This document shows, piece by piece, positions 13,881-21,604 of a stretch of DNA of 35,211 bases. This DNA comes from an uncultured Fidelibacterota bacterium (lineage in GTDB: Bacteria; Fidelibacterota; Fidelibacteria; Fidelibacterales; Fidelibacteraceae). A model generated the notes under the pieces. The model was not told the origin of the DNA. It was given only the letters and a program-made list of their open reading frames with translations, and searched no databases. Every line of letters begins with the position of its first letter. The stretch's first letter is position 1. A program made the translations under genes and the position numbers. Where the stretch lies: positions 1 through 35,211 of the forward strand of contig CALMFL010000311.1 of assembly GCA_937862595.1 (NCBI GenBank). Direction: 5' to 3'.

Positions 13881-14454
13881 TCATTCTTACCTTTCCGACT
13901 TTCCATGCGATAAATGAGAACCAGCCGAACACCACGATGGCGAACAGCCGTTGGGTAACGCCCCGGTACTGAACCGGATCAAGCCCGGCAACCATGGACC
14001 AAAGGTAGAGGAACATCAGAAGTCCGGCCGACAGGGAGATCGCATGAACGGCCCTTTCGCTGAACATGCCTTTTTGCTCGTAAAGAAAGACAATGGGGAT
14101 CAGCATCACGCACATCCCGATGCCGTAAAGTCCGTGCAGAGGCGAACCGATCTTAAAGACCGCACCAAAAACAAAGGTAATCCCGAACACAGCGGTCAGG
14201 ATGCTTGTCAGCAGGAATTGCTTTTTAAAGCTTAGCAGAAGACCTGCGGCAAGCAGGATCAGGGACAAGCCCGTGAGCGCTGCGCCGGTGTTGAATATCA
14301 CCGCGGCGCTGCGGCTCGCATTCACGGCCAGTTCGCTGGCGTGACGGCCCCAGTGACTGTAGTCCTTTGCAAATAACCCGGCCAGGATCACCGTCCCGAA
14401 ATAGATCAGCGGAAGCAAGATCGCCTGTTTTATCAATCGTGTTTTAATCATCAT
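13855..14454 (-). CDS. DUF998-like integral membrane protein
   Basis: A 199-residue protein with six predicted helices (about residues 9-30, 47-72, 76-98, 103-121, 133-152 and 168-185). The blocks ASELAVNASRSAAVIFNTG and SPLHGLYGIG are typical of DUF998, a family of membrane proteins without known function. I set the start at 14454 (MMIKTRLIK), 6 bases after the site AAGAG, and not at the longer 14493 frame, whose extra residues are polar and unlike the family. The gene converges on the HEPN gene, and the two coding regions overlap by 26 bases. Confidence 0.75.
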   Translation of the reverse strand: MMIKTRLIKQAILLPLIYFGTVILAGLFAKDYSHWGRHASELAVNASRSAAVIFNTGAALTGLSLILLAAGLLLSFKKQFLLTSILTAVFGITFVFGAVFKIGSPLHGLYGIGMCVMLIPIVFLYEQKGMFSERAVHAISLSAGLLMFLYLWSMVAGLDPVQYRGVTQRLFAIVVFGWFSFIAWKVGKVRMTIHPRNDL

Positions 14455-14615
14455 ATACTCTTCATGTTGGGTTGATTCAAGCACCAAGTGCAATTTTCTT
14501 CTCTCTTAAATAATACTTGATTCGCCGTAAAAAAACCACGTGTTTTTGCGGGTCGGTTATTCAGCTTCGTCATTATAGGAATCAGCTCATTATCAGTAAT
14601 GGTTGTTAAGTTCCT
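14451..14615 (-). mobile_element. IS30-family transposase C-terminal remnant
   Basis: The minus-strand frame ending at 14451 reads ITDNELIPIMTKLNNRP and then AKTRGFFTANQVLFK. The block LNNRPxKTxGFxTxNxV is the hallmark of the C terminus of IS30-type transposases (usual form LNNRPRKTLGYKTPNEVF). Upstream the frame runs into the decayed citF copy, so only about 50 residues of the transposase survive; no DDE triad and no terminal repeats are visible. The start of the fragment is approximate. It marks a past insertion that probably helped to create this gene-poor stretch. Confidence 0.55.
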
Positions 14616-14800
14616 TTTACCGTGAAAATCGTAACGATGGGGAAGTTGTCTGAATGTTTTTGCCCGCGGTTCTCTCACATGGGACGCACGACCTCCAGGT
14701 CGAAGATCTTCGCATAGAGAACCTAATCCGGGCAAGTATCTTCAAGCACTTTTGCCAACTATTGCGTCAAACCTCGCGCCGGCGAGGATGGAACCTTCAC
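14590..14800 (-). pseudogene. Decayed partial copy of citF (citrate lyase alpha)
   Basis: The minus strand here matches the intact citF gene at about 18000-18240. The clearest stretch is 14685-14709 against 18113-18137, 25 bases with two differences. Translated, the copy gives VLEDTCPD, stop, VLYAKIFDLEVVRPM, stop, ENRGQKHSD, against MLEDGCLDYMLDAQTFDLEAVRSMRENRTKHPD in the intact protein (shown here only as aligned blocks); after a frameshift the match continues as HRYDFHGKRNLTT against HCYDYHAKGNFTT. Two in-frame stops and at least one frameshift show that it is dead. Ends are approximate. The remaining sequence from 14800 to 14978 is AT-rich with no gene I can support. Confidence 0.7.
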
Positions 14801-14978
14801 GATCTGTATGTAATGTTCCCGGAGGAGATCGACATTATTTCCTCTATGAGAAACCCTTTTCTGCGAGAAGCAAAGAAGGAAGGAAGATTCGTTTCGGAAA
14901 TGTGTATAATGCAATATCAAACATGGCGTGGTTTAATAAGCTTATCCGGCTTGCCTGTTCCGAACCGGCAATAAAACG

Positions 14979-17498
14979 TTAACGAATAAAAACGATCTTC
15001 TTTGTTATGGTAAGATCCTTAAGCCGTGCAGCTAAAAAATAGATCCCGTTTGGATAGACGGACAGATCTATCGTTTGGATCACTTCCTCTGCCTGTATTG
15101 CACGGATTTTTTTCCCGGCGGCATTAAAAAGAAGCAATTCATCAAAATGAACTTTTTGTTCCAGTGTGATATGCCCCTCGGTGGGATTGGGATAAATGCT
15201 GACGAGATCCCGAATATTCTCAAGATCCAGATATTCCCGCATTTCGTTGGACTCTACCCTTAGTACGGCGATATTGGGTGTCGAGAGGTCATAACCGTCA
15301 TAAACAGAATAGCGGAGGGAATCGGTCCCCGTGAAGTTTATATCGGGATAATATAGGAAAGAACCGTCTGCATTCGCCAGCACTCTTCCTTGTGCGGGTT
15401 GTTCTATGACTACCGCGCTTATTGTGCCGCCGTCCAGATCAAAATCGTTGCTCAGTAAACCGTCATCTGCCAGTATCTGCACCGGGAAGACCGGTCCGGC
15501 AAAATAAAAGGAATCGCGTACGGCAAAAGCCGGCGTATTGAACTCCGTAAGCCGTTCCTTTATAATATTATAAGATTTTTTTAGATATTCCTCCGTTACC
15601 AGTGTGGCTGCATTCCAACCTTGCCAAGCATAGCGTTCATCGCTTTGATACCAGTTTCCCCCATGTCGTATGGCGATGTGAAAGCCTTGTGTTTGAACAT
15701 ATTCGGTTTCCGGGGTGTCCCTCCAGTCATCGAGGACCAGGCGCCGGGTCGGATCAATAACGCTAAGCAGTGTCCAGGGAATGCGGATCCGTATACTGTC
15801 TTCTCCAATAATTACCGCATCCATCGTGGAAGACTGCATGTACTCATAATTTACCTTAAGATCTCCCACATACTGAATGTCATGTATACCTGTATTGTTT
15901 TTCCAACGGACTATATTCCAGGGTGCGCCGTCGGTGGCTGTGGAATGATACATTTGCGCGGGTATTGAAATATTGTGATACAGCCCATAGAGATCATAGG
16001 CTTCCGTCACATAAAGCCGGGCGGAGTGATTGGTAAGATGAAGAAGGAATTCACTGCGGAACGGCTGTACTTGTCCGTCCGGAAGCTGCGATTCACCGAC
16101 ATTCTCGCCGTAAGTATCCAGGGCGATCCATATTTCATCGGGGGAAACCAAGGGTTCGCGCAGACCGATTTCCAGATGAAAACAGCTATTGGAGGCGGCG
16201 GTCTTGATATGGCTTATTATTTGTGGCGCTGAATATTCCGCCAAATTATCATAGACAAACGGAGCATCAAAACGCACCAAACCGTAATTCTGTTCAGCTG
16301 CCATGAGATTATGCCACAAGATACGGCTTTCGGCCATAAAGTCAAGATGATCGGTGATCCATGTTCGCTTGAACCATTCATCTATCCACGAAAAATGGAT
16401 ACCTCCCGCGCAAGAGGTATTGCGTATCGTATGCAACAGACGAATAATTGTCTCTCCCTGACCCTTTTCGTCATAACCTCCATGGTTCAAACCGGAATTG
16501 GAGTAATGTGCCACCCCCCAGCTGGAAGGAACACCGTACTCTGCTATGATCAGGGGAATATTCTCATAATGCGATTTCAGATCAGTCAGATATCCCATAT
16601 AACAGTTCTTTCCATAAGCATCATCATAATCCTGATAATTCGACTGGTAACTGACAAAGCTGGGATAATAAGGATATGCATGATAACTGATAAAAAAACC
16701 GGCGGGTGCATCCTGAATTTGTATTTTTGACAGATCGAGAGTCTCGCTGTCTTCATCAACAAATATTTCTTCGGGATGGTCCATCGGGTCAAGCGTTGGC
16801 CAGCTTGACACGCTCACCGGTCGTTCGGTTTGATAGTTGTTCCTCTCATAATGCACAAGATGATCCATCATAGAAGTAAAGAACAATTCCGATGCCGTGC
16901 TGTTCTCTATGGCAAAATGGTCCCCGCTAAAAGCGGTTGGTTGAGGATGATCCTCATTGGTGGTGGCTATCTCGCCGGGATATACTTCTCTGCCGATAAT
17001 ATATCCGAGGCACCAGCGGGAAACATTTTTTGTATAACTCCCATACGCTTTCCCCACCCGGTTCGCAATATTTCGATTGCCATGCACACAATCCACATTC
17101 TCTTCGATCTCATTTTGAAATGATGGTGTAAGAAAGGTAAGGTCGTTTTCATAACCTTCAAGCTCTTCTTCAAGCCATACACCCTGAAAAAACAAAAGCG
17201 GATTTTGTGCATTAATGGTATTAAAAGAATCAAGTGCTTCATAAAAACGCGGGAAATGTAATGTATAAAGCCGAATGGTATTGAACCCGGCTTCCTTGAT
17301 CTGCCGGAACCATCGGGCGTATTGTTCCCGGGATGCCGCCATTTGACCCGGAAAGGTCCCCGGTACAGCGACACCCAGATTTGTTCCTTTGACAAAAACA
17401 GGTATATACTGACTGCCGTTCCAGGCGCTTAAAAAATCCCCTTCGGCTTTATAGGGCAATACAGCGCCATGAAGGTTCGATCCGTTACCTTGCAGCAC
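14979..17498 (-). CDS. T9SS-secreted glycoside-hydrolase-like protein with C-terminal sorting domain
   Basis: Residues 30-400 look like a TIM-barrel glycoside hydrolase: KGTNLGVAVPG, EAGFNTIRLYTLH, GYIIGREVYPGE (Glu171), FFISYHAYPYYPS, LIIAEYGVPSSWG (Glu320) and GGIHFSWIDEWF; Glu171 and Glu320 are candidate acid/base and nucleophile. Residues 430-620 are probably beta-sandwich, 655-750 a cadherin-like/tandem-95 repeat (GSFLYYPDINFTGTDSLRY), and 765-839 a type A sorting domain (SIYPNPTEGHITLE ... GIYFLAARL ... KKIVFIR) for T9SS export and attachment. I do not recognise a numbered GH family. The coordinate given uses GTG at 17498, the only conventional start, but it has no ribosome site and would cut off a signal peptide encoded just upstream (to about 17537), so the real start is probably a non-standard codon. 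Confidence 0.8.
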   Translation of the reverse strand: MLQGNGSNLHGAVLPYKAEGDFLSAWNGSQYIPVFVKGTNLGVAVPGTFPGQMAASREQYARWFRQIKEAGFNTIRLYTLHFPRFYEALDSFNTINAQNPLLFFQGVWLEEELEGYENDLTFLTPSFQNEIEENVDCVHGNRNIANRVGKAYGSYTKNVSRWCLGYIIGREVYPGEIATTNEDHPQPTAFSGDHFAIENSTASELFFTSMMDHLVHYERNNYQTERPVSVSSWPTLDPMDHPEEIFVDEDSETLDLSKIQIQDAPAGFFISYHAYPYYPSFVSYQSNYQDYDDAYGKNCYMGYLTDLKSHYENIPLIIAEYGVPSSWGVAHYSNSGLNHGGYDEKGQGETIIRLLHTIRNTSCAGGIHFSWIDEWFKRTWITDHLDFMAESRILWHNLMAAEQNYGLVRFDAPFVYDNLAEYSAPQIISHIKTAASNSCFHLEIGLREPLVSPDEIWIALDTYGENVGESQLPDGQVQPFRSEFLLHLTNHSARLYVTEAYDLYGLYHNISIPAQMYHSTATDGAPWNIVRWKNNTGIHDIQYVGDLKVNYEYMQSSTMDAVIIGEDSIRIRIPWTLLSVIDPTRRLVLDDWRDTPETEYVQTQGFHIAIRHGGNWYQSDERYAWQGWNAATLVTEEYLKKSYNIIKERLTEFNTPAFAVRDSFYFAGPVFPVQILADDGLLSNDFDLDGGTISAVVIEQPAQGRVLANADGSFLYYPDINFTGTDSLRYSVYDGYDLSTPNIAVLRVESNEMREYLDLENIRDLVSIYPNPTEGHITLEQKVHFDELLLFNAAGKKIRAIQAEEVIQTIDLSVYPNGIYFLAARLKDLTITKKIVFIR

Positions 17499-17583
17499 AT
17501 ATAAAAAAACACATGCAAATGAAATTAATTTGATTATTGCTGACCTTATTTAATTACTCCCGCTTGATATTCCAATGTGTAAT

Positions 17584-19137
17584 TCAGGTTTTAACCTGTC
17601 TTACCACATCAAGGACCGTGCCGTCCACCCATTTGATGGCGGCGACGATCTTGTCGCCGAGTTCGGGTTTCTGGGGTTTGCCGCAGATTCGTTCGGCTTC
17701 TTCCTTGAGTTCCTGAATGGTTTTCAGAGGCAGTCCCGCGTTTTTGACCTTGTCGATCAGGTCCTGCCGCCGGGGGTTGATGGCGATGCCGCGTTCGGTG
17801 ACGATCACGTCGATGAGTTCGCCCGGTCCCACGAGGGTGGTGACCTCATCCACAATAATGGGAATGCGGTTGCGGAAAAGCGGTACGGGCAGGATGGTGC
17901 ATTTGGCGAACAGGCAGTTCTGCCAGCCGCCGATGCCGTGAAGCAGATAGCCGTCCGAATGCGTGACCACGTTGCCGTTGTAGTTCACGTCCACCTCGGT
18001 GCCCCCGAGGATCATGACGTCCATCATGGTGGTGAAATTGCCTTTGGCGTGATAGTCGTAGCAATGGAAAATGGAAATATCCGGGTGTTTCGTACGGTTC
18101 TCGCGCATGGAGCGCACGGCCTCCAGGTCGAAGGTCTGTGCGTCCAGCATGTAGTCCAGACAGCCGTCTTCCAGCATTTTCGTCGAATATTGAGTTGAAC
18201 CGCCAACGGCAAAACGGGCGCGGATGCCGCGGGCTTTAAGCATTTCATGAAAGAACAATCCGATGGACAGCGAGGTGCCGCCGGCGCCCATCTGGAAGGA
18301 AAAACCGTCCTTTACCAAACCGGCCGCATCGCAGAATCTGGCGGTAAGCTCGGCGATCAGCAGGCGGTCGGGGCTTTTGGTGATCTGGGTGGTCCCGGAA
18401 ACGATGAGCTCGGGAATGCCGATCTTGTCCATCTCGACCACATAATCCACGTAATTCCCGATGATCTGCATGGGAATGGCGGGAAAGGGAACGAGGTTAT
18501 CCGTGACGACGATCACTTTTTCGGCGAACTGGTAATCCGCCAGCGCATAGCCGAGTCCGCCGCAGGCGGAAGGCCCTTCCAGTCCGTGCCCGTTCCCGAA
18601 GGCATCCGCCGTCGGCGCCGCGAGCACGGCGATATCGATCTTTACTTCACCGTCCTGCACGGCCTGATAGCGTCCTCCGTGGGAGCGCAGGACGGCCGTG
18701 CCCTTCATTTTTCCTTCGGAGGTGAAACGTCCCAGGGGTCCGTTCATGCTGCCTTCGATATGATGGACCACTCCGCTTTCGAGATGTTTGATGACCTCCT
18801 TATGGCAGGGAAAGGACGCCGAGGGGAACCAGACCAGGTCCTTGACGCCGAGTTCCGCGGCGATATCGAAGATCTGGTTGGCGACCAGGTCGCCGTCTCG
18901 CAGGTGATGGTGCGTGGAAATGACCATGCCGTCCTTCAGTCCGGCTTTGACCAGCGCCTCTTTGAGCGATGGCACGCGCTTATCGCCGTCGGGCGGATAG
19001 TCCGCAGCCGTAACGATTTTGGGTGCGTATTTTCTGCCTTCGGGGCGATGCTTGCCGATGCCTTTGTAGGGAATGACCTTCTCGCCGTTGATCTCGGTCG
19101 GCACCATGCGTCCGACTGCGTTTTTAACCATCTTCAT
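17584..19137 (-). CDS. citF: Citrate lyase alpha subunit (citrate-ACP transferase)
   Basis: The alpha subunit exchanges the acetyl group on the lyase acyl carrier protein for citrate, giving citryl-ACP. The 517-residue length is standard. Family blocks include GMVISTHHHLRDGD, LWFPSASF-like VWFPSASFPCHK, SMNGPLGRF, LRSHGGRYQAVQDGE, AAPTADAFGNGHGLEGPSACG, FSFQMGAGGTSLSIG, GGSTQYSTKMLEDG and TLVGPGELIDVIVTERGIAINPRR. The start at 19137 lies 8 bases after the site AAGGGAG. It follows the citDE fusion gene by 24 bases, so alpha, beta and gamma functions come from one transcript. The genes for prosthetic-group synthesis and attachment (citC, citG, citX) are not in the window. A dead partial copy lies at 14590-14800. 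Confidence 0.96.
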   Translation of the reverse strand: MKMVKNAVGRMVPTEINGEKVIPYKGIGKHRPEGRKYAPKIVTAADYPPDGDKRVPSLKEALVKAGLKDGMVISTHHHLRDGDLVANQIFDIAAELGVKDLVWFPSASFPCHKEVIKHLESGVVHHIEGSMNGPLGRFTSEGKMKGTAVLRSHGGRYQAVQDGEVKIDIAVLAAPTADAFGNGHGLEGPSACGGLGYALADYQFAEKVIVVTDNLVPFPAIPMQIIGNYVDYVVEMDKIGIPELIVSGTTQITKSPDRLLIAELTARFCDAAGLVKDGFSFQMGAGGTSLSIGLFFHEMLKARGIRARFAVGGSTQYSTKMLEDGCLDYMLDAQTFDLEAVRSMRENRTKHPDISIFHCYDYHAKGNFTTMMDVMILGGTEVDVNYNGNVVTHSDGYLLHGIGGWQNCLFAKCTILPVPLFRNRIPIIVDEVTTLVGPGELIDVIVTERGIAINPRRQDLIDKVKNAGLPLKTIQELKEEAERICGKPQKPELGDKIVAAIKWVDGTVLDVVRQVKT

Positions 19138-19161
19138 GTATCGTTCTCCCTTTGGGATTTT

Positions 19162-20346
19162 TCAGTTCTTGCCGGCTTTGCCCGCCAGTTCCATGACGCG
19201 GAGCGCGCGTTTGACCACCGGGGGATCGATCATTTTGGATCCGACGGCGACCACGCCCTGTCCTTTCTTTTCGGCTGCCTCGAAGGCCTCCACAATCTTC
19301 CGCGCTTTTGCGATCTCTTCTTCGGTGGGCGCAAACGCCTCATGAATGACCCGGATCTGCCGCGGATGGATACAGCCCATGCCGTCGAAGCCCAGCGCTT
19401 TGGAGGCCAGGACATTCTCGCGCAGGGCGTCCATGTCGGATACGTCGGAAAAGACCGAGTCGATCGCCTGCAGGCCGTGCGCCTTGGCGGCGTTCACCAC
19501 CTGGCAGCGCGCGAAAAAGGTCTCGCTTCCCTCGAGGGTGCGCGGCACGCCGATATCGGCGGTATAGTCTTCAAGTCCGACGGCCAGCGCGATCAGGTTT
19601 GGACTTGCGCCGGCGATCTCAAAGGCCCGCATCACGCCCAGTGCGCTTTCGATGATGGGCATGATCCAGACCTCGTTGCCGATCTGAAAGCGTTTTCGAA
19701 GCGTTTGGATACGTTCGTCCACGCTCCGGACCTGTTCCGGGCTTTCGCATTTCGGCAGCAGGATCACGTTCGCGTGCTGGGACACCACGGCGTCCAGGTC
19801 CAGCAGGCCGCGCTCGCCCTGATTGATGCGCACCATGCGCTCGGCTCCGTAGAAATCCACGGCACGCAGGGTGTTGCGGACCAGGATGCGCGCCTCGTCC
19901 TTGCGTTCCGGCGCCACCGAATCCTCAAGGTCCAGAATAATGCCGTCCCCGCTGTGAAGGCCGGCGTTGATGGCCAGCTTGGGCGTGTTTCCGGGAAGGT
20001 AAAGCCGCGAACGGCGCAGGCGGTCCCGGGCGGTCCCGTCCGCATTCTGCGGCAGCATGCCGGGAAGATAATGTTTGTCCGTCCTGACAAGCTGTTTCAC
20101 GCAGGCTTCGATCCGCGCGCAGATCACCGGATCCGTCGCCCCCGTGTCCTCGATGACGATCGCCGCATGATGAATATCATAAAAGGCCAGCACCTCTTCG
20201 GCGGTCTTTCGGATGGCGGCTCCGTAAAGAATGCCGACCTTGCTGTTCAGCGTTATGTCGATCCCCCCGCTTTTTTTCAAGGTCAGCGCGACGCGGCAGT
20301 CCGAACGGTCCGACTTCTCAAAATTTCCGGCGTAAACGGTTTTCAC
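19162..20346 (-). CDS. citE: Citrate lyase gamma-beta fusion (acyl carrier protein CitD + citryl-ACP lyase CitE)
   Basis: Residues 1-90 match CitD, the lyase acyl carrier protein: VYAGNFEKSD, IDITLNSKVGILYGAAIRKTAEEVL and CARIEACVKQL. Residues 110-394 are CitE (HpcH/HpaI aldolase fold): RRSRLYLPGNTPKL, GIILDLEDSVAPERKDEAR, MVRINQ, LLPKCES, IIESALGV, LAVGLEDYTADIG and GFDGMGCIHPRQ. CitE splits citryl-ACP to oxaloacetate and acetyl-ACP. The two are usually separate genes; here a linker joins them. The usual modified Ser in the ESSD or ESGD motif is replaced by Lys (EKSD), leaving Ser12 or Ser15 as the possible attachment site. The start is GTG at 20346, 7 bases after AAGGAG. Transcription continues into citF. 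Confidence 0.93.
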   Translation of the reverse strand: MKTVYAGNFEKSDRSDCRVALTLKKSGGIDITLNSKVGILYGAAIRKTAEEVLAFYDIHHAAIVIEDTGATDPVICARIEACVKQLVRTDKHYLPGMLPQNADGTARDRLRRSRLYLPGNTPKLAINAGLHSGDGIILDLEDSVAPERKDEARILVRNTLRAVDFYGAERMVRINQGERGLLDLDAVVSQHANVILLPKCESPEQVRSVDERIQTLRKRFQIGNEVWIMPIIESALGVMRAFEIAGASPNLIALAVGLEDYTADIGVPRTLEGSETFFARCQVVNAAKAHGLQAIDSVFSDVSDMDALRENVLASKALGFDGMGCIHPRQIRVIHEAFAPTEEEIAKARKIVEAFEAAEKKGQGVVAVGSKMIDPPVVKRALRVMELAGKAGKN

Positions 20347-20440
20347 CCTGAGCTCCTTCGTGATTATTTTAATAAAAGCTTCCCGCGTAGATTACGAAAT
20401 AATTGAATTAATGGGTATTGTTTTTTTGTGAGGATGCGGC

Positions 20441-20634
20441 GACGGGATAAGCTTTGACAGGATAACAAGATTACGCGGATGGGGTATGGACGAAATGACA
20501 GGATATGCTTTGACAGGATAACGGGATGGTCCGGATGGTGTTTAGACGAGATGACGGGATAGCTTCGACTTAAGTTCAGACAGGATCACAGGATGACGTG
20601 AATGGTGTTGAAACGAAATGAACCGGATGGCTTA
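20441..20634. repeat. 56-bp degenerate tandem repeat (GACAGGATA family)
   Basis: Three units begin at 20441, 20497 and 20553 with lengths of 56, 56 and 67 bases, plus a partial fourth at 20620. Each holds GAC(A/G)GGATA, GCTTTGACAGGATAAC, a CCGGATGG-like block and ACGAAAT or ACGAGAT; the third has an 11-base insertion near CTTAAGTTCAG. It fills most of the 327-base spacer between the divergent citDE promoter side and the end of lipB. I see no gene or clear terminator here. Confidence 0.8.
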
Positions 20635-20673
20635 GGGAGATAGTGTTTCCCCGAAGTATTTTTTTTTGGATTT

Positions 20674-21312
20674 TCAGGAGTTTGGGGTCTGAGCGATTTT
20701 TGAAAGGATCTTTTTTACGGCGTCGGGATCGGTTGTTTTGCCAAGCACCGACGATACCGAGCACACGCTCTTGTCCTGAATGCCGCAGGGAACGATCCCC
20801 TCGAAGTAGGACAGGTCGGTGGACACGTTCAGGGCGAAGCCGTGGTAGGACACACCTTCTTTTATCCGCATGCCGATCGCGCAGATCTTGGCGTCGCCGA
20901 CCCACACACCGGGATAGTCGGGATGCACGTAGGAGGCGATCCCGAAGGCGTTCAGTACCTGCATGATCAGGTCTTCGACCCATGCAACAAGGCGCAGGGG
21001 CGTCAGTCCGCGGCTTGCGAGCTTGATGATGGGATAGCCGACCAGCTGCCCCGGACCGTGATAGGTCACGTCGCCCCCGCGGTCCGTCTGCCGCACGTCC
21101 ACCCCGCGTTCGCGCCGCCGGCTCTCGTCCCATACGATGTTACCGCCGTCCGCATGGCGGCCGAGGGTATAGACCGGGGGGTGCTCCAGCAGAATGAGCG
21201 TGTCGGGGATCTCGTCCCGGACGCGTTTTGCATGGAGGTCGCGCTGCAGCTCAAGGGCCGCCGTGTAGTCCACCCGGCCCGGCTCGAGGATGTTCAGGTC
21301 GTTTTTTATCAT
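20674..21312 (-). CDS. lipB: Octanoyl-[ACP]:protein N-octanoyltransferase
   Basis: Transfers octanoyl from acyl carrier protein to the lipoyl domains of 2-oxoacid dehydrogenases and the glycine cleavage H protein; the first step of lipoate synthesis, in the cytoplasm. The 212-residue length is normal. Visible motifs are LLEHPPVYTLGRHADGGNI, RGGDVTYHGPGQLVGYPI, VWVGDAKICAIGMRI with the catalytic Lys142, GFALNVSTDL and FEGIVPCGI with the catalytic Cys176. The gene stands alone between two tracts of the same repeat family. lipA is not in the window. The ribosome site before 21312 is weak. Confidence 0.96.
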   Translation of the reverse strand: MIKNDLNILEPGRVDYTAALELQRDLHAKRVRDEIPDTLILLEHPPVYTLGRHADGGNIVWDESRRRERGVDVRQTDRGGDVTYHGPGQLVGYPIIKLASRGLTPLRLVAWVEDLIMQVLNAFGIASYVHPDYPGVWVGDAKICAIGMRIKEGVSYHGFALNVSTDLSYFEGIVPCGIQDKSVCSVSSVLGKTTDPDAVKKILSKIAQTPNS

Positions 21313-21357
21313 GGGTAAAAGATAGGATTTTTTGGGGTGATGTGCATGGTTTTATTT

Positions 21358-21457
21358 GACGGGATGCCGGAAGAAGTTTAGACAGGATAACAGGATATTT
21401 GGGATGGCTTTGGGACAGGATGATCCGGATGGCGGTGAAGGGGGTTGACAGGATAAC
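21358..21457. repeat. Second tract of the GACAGGATAACAGGAT repeat family
   Basis: Copies of GACAGGATAACAGGAT (21381), GACAGGATGATCCGGATGG (21414) and GACAGGATAACCC (21447), with related GACGGGATG at 21358. The words are those of the 56-bp array at 20441-20634, so the same family flanks lipB on both sides, but here the spacing is irregular. Confidence 0.65.
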
Positions 21458-21470
21458 CCTCGTGCGTCCC

Positions 21471-21491
21471 GGGGGGGCCGGGGAGGGCGGG
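21471..21491 (+). promoter_or_regulatory. G-quadruplex-forming motif upstream of the hybrid sensor kinase
   Basis: G7-CC-G4-A-G3-C-G3 within 21 bases, a canonical four-tract motif with loops of 1-2 bases. It lies on the coding strand 114 bases before the start of the sensor kinase gene, in the divergent spacer with lipB. Whether it lies in a transcribed leader is unknown. Confidence 0.45.
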
Positions 21492-21604
21492 ACCGGCGTT
21501 TGGCAAACATAACTGTTGTGAATCATGCGCAATCGTTATATTTTTTACTTCGTGGAATAACAAAGGCTATTCCCCGGTCCTTATGGACGGACAGCAGGAT
21601 ACAC

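Noticed and set aside
14752..14982. Plus-strand open frames in the spacer before the secreted enzyme gene
   Set aside because: They run opposite the decayed citF copy, have no ribosome sites or family features, and are probably by-products of decay.
18247..20406. Very long plus-strand open frame (719 codons) opposite citF and citDE
   Set aside because: Its product is rich in Asp, His and Gly with no domain pattern, and both citrate lyase genes on the other strand are unmistakable; it is an antisense shadow of GC-rich codons.
20441..20634. CRISPR array in the 56-bp repeats
   Set aside because: The whole unit, not just a part, is repeated, so there are no unique spacers.
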